DNA from: Nemertoderma westbladi
Lineage: Eukaryota > Xenacoelomorpha > Nemertodermatida > Nemertodermatidae
Length of the DNA stretch: 64,000 bases
Direction of reading: 5' to 3'
NCBI GenBank assembly: GCA_032718475.1
Contig: JAUCBJ010001802.1
Span: forward strand, 62,001-126,000
Position 1 is the stretch's first letter; each line of letters begins with the position of its first letter. Below the pieces are notes generated by a model, which made no database searches, was not told where the DNA came from, and saw only the letters and a list, made by a program, of their open reading frames with translations. Shown one piece after another: positions 58,851 through 64,000 of this stretch. Position numbers and translations under genes: made by a program.

Positions 58851-59962
58851 TTAAGCTTCTATTAAAAATAGTTGGGTATTTTTTAAACATCGTGACAGTT
58901 TTCTGAATCAAAGTGTCCCTGAATGCGATCCAGCTACAGTAACATCCTACGATAATAATTAGGCCCACTAATACATAGGCAACATATTTAAAAAAATCTG
59001 TTTTAAACATTTTTAATACGTCATACTATTACTGTACTACTGTAGCTAGTAAATAATTGGCTCTCTTACAGTTTGCCATGCCACCTACTGCTATAATGGC
59101 ACGGTAAAGTGTAATAGGACTGAGGAGCTCTCTTACAGTTTGCCGAGCCACCTATATATTCAATATAATTAAAAAATATAATTGTTATAATTATATAATA
59201 TATATTTACGCAAGTGATACCGTAATTTACTCTAGGTACAATTACATTTTGTTACGTCTTGTGTAGCTAATGTTTTTATTGTTTGTTACTAAACCGGGTT
59301 CCTTTACTTCCTTCTAGTTTCCCTAATTATGATATGATAGATTAAAAACTATCATTTTATTATATCACAAAATTGCAAAATGGCAAGCTAGCTAGTTTTG
59401 GTTTCTTGTTTTCTAAATGTTCTAGAACATTATCAATCCATTTCATATAAAAATGTTGTTCTAGAACAAATATTTTTTGTTCTAGAACAAAAAATACAAA
59501 GCACTAGCTAATTTGTTAATTTTTTATTGTATGTTATCTATGTACAGTATAAATTTTTTATACTAGCTAGTTTTTGTTTCTTTTTTTAATGTTCTAGAAC
59601 ATATTATCTATACATTTAATATAACAATTTTGTTCTAGAACAAATATTTTAAGATCATTTTAATATATCAAAATATGGCTATATGGCACGGTAAAGTGTA
59701 AGAGTCCCAAATAATTCACTAGCTCCATAAAAACACTAGCTACCATAACTAATAATGTTAACAAAAAAAGTAAAATTTTTTATTTTCAAAAAATATTAGC
59801 AAGTAAAAAAAACATTAGCTGCCATTAAAAAATACCTACTGGGTCCTAGAACATTCACCATTATCAAAGGAACACTCAAAAGTCAAAACCACAAAAAATT
59901 AATGGTTAAAAAATGACAGGGGGGGGGGGGGGGGTGTCGACATGACGAAGTACTGTAGTACC

Positions 59963-60199
59963 TAAACGAGGTTGTTAACACTCTTTTTGAGCGCGAAGAT
60001 TGCTCCGGGCGAAGCTTTCTAGCGGGCAAAGTTTGCTGCGTCCCAAACTACCCGAAGTTGCCGAGTTGGAAATGTTATCAGAAATTAATGACAGGGGGTG
60101 GTTTGGGGGGGGGGGGGGGGGGTGGGGCTTCGCAGAGTGCGTTTAATCATTATAGTACTGTATAGGCCTACTGTATAGTAAGATAGTAAATTCACTTAC
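59963..60199. other. Intronic interval with an 18-base G run
   Basis: A G tract at 60105-60122 follows ACAGGGGGTGG. No repeat partner found nearby. Ends at the exon 2 donor. Confidence 0.4.
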
Positions 60200-60379
60200 C
60201 AACCACAACGCCAATGTACACAATTAAACCATCAACTGATTTAGCGTTACTAGCAAAAATCATCCCAAGCATTGCGATTATAGATCCAAATATGGTTGTC
60301 AATTTATATCCAATCCGAAACTTTAGGCCTACACAACTACAATGCCATTTATAGTTCTCAAACCAAGCGACCACCGGGC
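60200..60379 (-). CDS. SLC16-like exon 2 (TM2-TM4)
   Basis: Acceptor CTCATTTTAG|GCCCGG completes the phase-1 Gly codon and gives GPVVAWFENY, matching the family's GPVV block at TM2. TM3 is about LTTIFGSIIAMLGMIFA and TM4 begins at GLIVYIGVVVG. Between GPVV and TM3 the sequence is longer than in typical members and has two cysteines (KWHCSCVG). Donor GTTG|GTAAGT, phase 1. Confidence 0.9.
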
Positions 60380-60445
60380 CTAAAATGAGAAAATAATACA
60401 GTTATTCCTTCCATACATTATTGTTGTACTGTATGTAGGCCAGTA

Positions 60446-60815
60446 GGCCTACAACAACTTCACATATGGTCTATTAACCAACCTAAAGTCAAATAGACGG
60501 CCATCACTACTGATCTCCAGGCCTACAACAACTTCACATATGGTCTATTAACCAACCTAAAGTCAAATAGACGGCCATCACTACTGATCTCCAGGCCTAC
60601 AACAACTTCACATATGGTCTATTAACCAACCTAAAGTCAAATAGACGGCCATCACTACTGATCTCCAGGCCTACAACAACTTCACATATGGTCTATTAAC
60701 CAACCTAAAGTCAAATAGACGGCCATCACTACTGATCTCCAGGCCTACAACAACTTCACATATGGTCTATTAACCAACCTAAAGTCAAATAGACGGCCAT
60801 CACTAGTGATCCCAC
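60446..60815 (-). repeat. 74-bp tandem repeat spanning the exon 1 splice donor
   Basis: Five copies of exactly 74 bp start at 60446, 60520, 60594, 60668 and 60742. The last copy overlaps the true end of exon 1; each of the other four repeats 22 coding-like bases ending TTTGACTTTAG and the donor GTTGGT. Copies 1-4 are identical to one another as far as I can read. Confidence 0.95.
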
Positions 60816-60977
60816 GAGAGATGTCTTCATTCTACTCTCACCGAATTCGTCGAGTAAAATGGAGAGGAAGAGACCAAAGGAATAGCAGAAACCGTCTACC
60901 AATATACATGAAAAAAACGATGCGATCACTGACCCCCACGCTTGGCATCCTCTGTCGGGGGGTTTTTGAATCTTCAT
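60779..60977 (-). CDS. SLC16-like exon 1 (start codon; TM1 and part of TM2)
   Basis: Encodes residues 1-66 plus one base, from the ATG at 60977. An in-frame TAA lies 48 nt upstream, supporting this ATG, and TCCTGTTTTCTAATTTATGAG just before it could be an acceptor of a non-coding first exon. TM1 covers roughly SVIASFFSCILVDGFCYSFG. The donor is TTTAG|GTTGGT in phase 1. The last 37 coding bases are part of the 74-bp tandem repeat that fills the adjoining intron. Confidence 0.85.
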
Positions 60978-61017
60978 TTTGCTATTCTCATAAATTAGAA
61001 AACAGGAATATAATGTA

Positions 61018-62945
61018 GATTAATTTATTGTATTTCTTATTAAAGTTTAATTGTGGTATTGCATTGTCCATTTATTCGTAACACATACAATAAGTATTAA
61101 TCAACAAAGGCTTGGCTACACATTGTATATGTATGGCACAACCGCCGTATCTACAGTATGATTTTCTTTTAGATTATATAACTAAATAAAATAAAATTAT
61201 AAAATAAGTTTCGACAAAACAAATATGTTTCGCTATGGTTTATTTATCATGAGCTCTTTTTCTTAATTTCAAAATCAATAATTTATTTATTAAAGTAACA
61301 ATTTACGTTCTGGAACAAATATAGATCTGAGTTCCCCAGATAAAGGACGAAATATTTGAAAAAGAAATCTTCCTCCGTTTCCTTGATTTTAATCCGATTA
61401 AGCTGAAATTTGGCATATAATCTATGTAGGCCTTACTAGAACTACTGTAGCTACTGTAGTGTTTTTTAACAAGCTAGTATTTTTGGCATTTAGTGTGGCT
61501 TGGGGCCCCATTTTTGGAAAATTTATGGCATCATATTTTGTTGTTAATTTGAATGTACAGGTATAATATCAAGAAGACTTATTCTAGACCATTGTAAATA
61601 CAAAAAAATACAAAAACATATATGTATATATATGTTAAATATGTATGAAATAAATAAATATATAATGTATATACAATAATATATATATTAATATTTAATT
61701 ATTATTATTATTATTTTTCATTATTTATATTTTTTCATTATTTATATTTTTTTATTATTTCTATGATATAATACTAAAAAACATATATGTAAATATATGT
61801 TAAATATGTATGAAATAAATAAATATATATTGTATATACAATAATATATATATTTATATTTAATTATTATTATTATTTTTATTTATTATTTATATTTTTT
61901 TATTATTTATATAATACAGTATAATACAAAAACATATATCTATACACCATGTCCCGTAATATATTGTCATTTTCTGATGAAACGGACCCCCCCTAAGATT
62001 TTTCTACAAATCTTTATCATATTGCTTGAAATTTGAAATACAACTAGTTCGACTCACCGTCGATGACCCCATGAAGCCGGAATGAATTTTCGATTTTGAA
62101 ATTTCGTTTTAAAAAAGTGTCTTTTGCGAAATCGCACCCTCTGTATCGTAACCATTCTCCACATTAGTCGTATTTTTGTCATATCATTAGAAAGCTTGCG
62201 TTGCAAGGATTCCAAATATGTAACAATATCTGAATTTCGTTGAGAAACAGCTGAGATATAAGCGTTCAAAGATCGCAAGAATTATTGTTCGCTGAAGGTC
62301 ATTTATTCTATTAAATAAATACACGATGTTCTGGAACATTTTGTTTAAGTATGAATAGCTACGCAATAGAGATATTGGATAGAAATACCGCTGTTGCCAA
62401 CCATCTTATAAAATAAACAACACATTCTAGAATTTTGTGTATTTATTTAATATAATAATGGGGTAGACGACTCGGAAAATTTTTTTCGAGTTTTCGTTGG
62501 TTTCATGTGAAAGAGCATGTGAAAAAACCCCAGAGAGCAATTTTACTTCAAAAGAATTAATATTGGCTGAGTTATAGTGATTTTAAAACGCAAAATTAGC
62601 AACATCGAAAAATCAGGCCGTTTCAGAAAACTGCACTAGTGACGTCACTAGTGCAGCAGTAAATGTTCATTGGTTACTATACAATATAAATCTCTTAGTA
62701 ACTAAAATAAATTGTGTAGCTAATATTTATTTAGTGTGTTTTTGTGTTGTGTTAAGAATACATTATTTGATATCTTAATGTGGAAATTGATTCATGACAA
62801 GTTAATTATTCCAGAATAATAATTATTTTTCCCAAACTATACAGTTGTTAGCTATAAAAATAAAACATATTTTGTAGCTAAAACTGCCAGGTGGTAGGAA
62901 CCCAGTAGCTTATTGATGTTTTATTCAGCTTCAAAGCTTAGATTA
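61018..62945. other. Region upstream of the SLC16-like gene
   Basis: Presumed to hold the promoter of the transporter gene, but no TATA box or 5' UTR exon could be fixed. Contains an AT-rich tandem duplication (about 61605-61770 and 61775-61925, shared TATGTTAAATATGTATGAAA) and scattered TAGTTTTTT/GCTAG strings like those in the 55820 element. No supported frame. Confidence 0.45.
62631..62656. promoter_or_regulatory. 26-bp perfect palindrome with a central CRE-type site
   Basis: The half-site CTGCACTAGTGAC is followed directly by its reverse complement, so the centre is TGACGTCA, the consensus cAMP response element. It lies about 1.65 kb upstream of the SLC16-like start codon. Function is inference; it may also belong to an unrecognised repeat. 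Confidence 0.45.
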
Positions 62946-64000
62946 TGTAAAAGCTTTTGCGTAATTAGCCGGTTATTTTCCCTTAAAGTACTCTGTAGTT
63001 GGTTTGCCAGGCATAAAAAGGCCGTGTCCTTGCTGTACTGGTGTTTTAGAGGACATAAAAGTCATTTCTTATGTATTTGTACTGTATTTGTACTTTAGAG
63101 GACATAATCCACAATCTCGTGACGCAATAGCTGGATACTTTGAAACAGTGTCGCTACCATGACGACGGCTAGCAGCTGATATTGCCACGTCGACGTTTCT
63201 TTGTTTCTTTGTTCTCTCGTTGTTCAGGTTGACCAATCAGAGCGTTTGTTGTCTCTGTGTTGGAGGTATATACAGAAACTCAGTAGTTCAGTGTTATGTT
63301 TTTGCCCAGAGCCTAAGAACCGGCTTTTGGCACCTCCGTGTTTTCAGTTTTTAGTTTTACACTAGTAGGTTTAATTATAAGGACATATATCCTTTAACGC
63401 ACCTGACTTTTAATCGCTGCTAACTGATCATACATCCTGACTGCTGAAACATTGCAAACTCATAACAATCAGTGTTCAGTTGTTGTTTTATACTGCTATT
63501 TACTGTCAGTTCTTCATAATATGGTTGATGAATTATTATATTGGAATAACGAGAAATAACCCCGAAAACCCAATATTCTTGATATACCGAAGGTAAGAGA
63601 GAAAGGTTACCAATAACGATTGTGACTTATGTTAAAGTGGTTTGAAGTGAATCTAATGTTATTTGATAGACCCTACATGAGTCAGTCTGTGTTCCTTTTA
63701 TATGTGACTAAAATCAGTGAAGATTGGCAGATTAGTGTGCAGTATTGTGCAGCATTGTGTATGAGTGAGTCTGTTAAAGAAGCAATTCCTAAAGAATGCG
63801 CCATATATGTGAATTATAATTAAGCCATATCGTTGTGAGTAGTTTAAGTCATAACTCTGTTTATATAGATAAAGCGCCACGTCCTAAAGGAACTGTTAAT
63901 ATTCCCCGAAGGTGAATAATATTGTCAGAGATTATATAATACTGTCAGTCGAATAATACATTAGGCTTACATAGCAATAAAATTAAACCGTCGAACCCAA
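62946..64000 (+). repeat. Diverged third copy of the BEL/Pao LTR (runs off window)
   Basis: Starts TGTAAAAGCTTTTG like the two LTRs at 16988 and 28361 and aligns in order: ATACTGCTATTTACTGTCAG, CTTGATATACCGAAGGTAAG, AAAGAATGCGCCATATATGT, AAAGCGCCACGTCCTAAAGG. Divergence is high, with many substitutions and gaps, and no CGGTA array exists at the corresponding place. It is either a solo LTR or the left end of another element beyond the window. Confidence 0.8.

Larger units (their letters stand above)
55820..59962. mobile_element. TIR element with 8-bp target duplication, containing a nested transposon
   Basis: Ends GGTACTACTTCGCCATGTCG at left and, inverted, GGTACTACAGTACTTCGTCA at right. The flanks carry TAAACGAG at 55812-55819 and 59963-59970. 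The inverted repeats run over 200 bp including a TTCTAGAA palindrome and GCTAGT/ACTAGC strings. Without the nested element (56078-58850) it is about 1.4 kb and non-coding. The 8-bp duplication fits hAT, but no transposase is present. Confidence 0.75.
13104..60977 (-). other. SLC16/monocarboxylate-transporter-like gene, seven coding exons over 48 kb
   Basis: Seven exons join in phase into 1977 nt (658 aa plus stop). Family features: an N-terminal block with DGFCYSFGLF, the second signature WFKRKMATANGIVTAGSGLG in exon 3, and ANTVGRFVSGC with the conserved TM8 arginine in exon 5. Twelve hydrophobic segments are arranged 6+6 around a charged loop of about 220 residues encoded in exon 4; N- and C-termini are cytoplasmic by family topology. 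Members move monocarboxylates, aromatic amino acids or related solutes across the plasma membrane; the substrate here cannot be deduced. The N-terminal motif, usually DGGWGW, reads DRGCQAWG, which is unusual. Introns are 399, 6122, 14906, 6167, 16600 and 1702 bp, filled with repeats. A weak ATTAAA lies at 12889-12894. The promoter and any 5' UTR exon lie above 60977 and are not identified. Confidence 0.88.

Noticed and set aside
62054-62278. 74-codon minus-strand frame upstream of the transporter
   Set aside because: Basic, without recognised motif, no acceptor/donor arrangement linking it to exon 1.

Overview
The window reads as nuclear DNA of an invertebrate animal. Genes are intron-split with canonical GT/AG sites, repeats are abundant and of animal type (BEL/Pao, Penelope-like, CR1/L2-like and other LINEs, a tRNA-derived SINE, hAT-like and TTAA-type DNA transposons), and the octamer TAGGCCTA recurs throughout. 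A marine deuterostome such as an echinoderm is my guess; no marker settles it.

Three host genes are supported, all on the minus strand. At the left edge is the first part of a VTA1/LIP5 homologue (1-170). About 220 bp upstream of its ATG is an intact, intronless MED21 (391-882). The rest is dominated by one gene: an SLC16/monocarboxylate-transporter-like protein whose seven coding exons run from 60977 down to 13104. All six introns join in phase and the spliced reading frame is 1977 nt (658 aa plus stop), so 96% of this ~48 kb gene is intron filled by repeats.

Layout by coordinate: 1-882 VTA1 and MED21; 1018-2566 a hAT-like non-autonomous element with 8-bp target duplication; 2719-6022 a long inverted-repeat element; 6587-11390 a 44/45-bp minisatellite with a 957-bp higher-order duplication; 11976-12870 a TTAA-flanked element with poly-G ends; 13104-15176 the last two transporter exons; 15284-16813 a 5'-truncated LINE with a 15-bp target duplication; 16988-29525 a complete BEL/Pao-derived LTR element that lacks reverse transcriptase and integrase but carries an unrecognised extra reading frame, and whose 5' LTR holds a 250-unit CGGTA array against 5 units in the 3' LTR; 29607-30424 an inverted GC-rich repeat element; 31778-31984 exon 5; 32110-34290 Penelope-like and LINE remnants and a ~160-bp satellite; 34850-37920 a 53-bp satellite that inverts at its middle; 38152-39007 exon 4; 40632-45287 a second non-autonomous LTR element; 47539-48178 and 49005-50853 terminal-inverted-repeat elements; 51003-53440 a 21-bp hairpin minisatellite; 53914-54077 exon 3; 54188-54345 a SINE; 55820-59962 a transposon carrying a nested Kolobok/Mutator-like element; 60200-60379 exon 2; 60446-60815 a 74-bp tandem repeat made from the exon 1/intron 1 boundary; 60779-60977 exon 1; 62946-64000 a diverged third copy of the BEL LTR.

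No functional coupling among the three genes is evident: VTA1 acts in endosomal sorting, MED21 in RNA polymerase II transcription, SLC16 in membrane transport. The themes worth following are repeats with structural consequences (a splice-donor minisatellite, a one-sided LTR expansion, several inverted arrays able to form long hairpins) and non-autonomous LTR elements with unexplained coding cargo.
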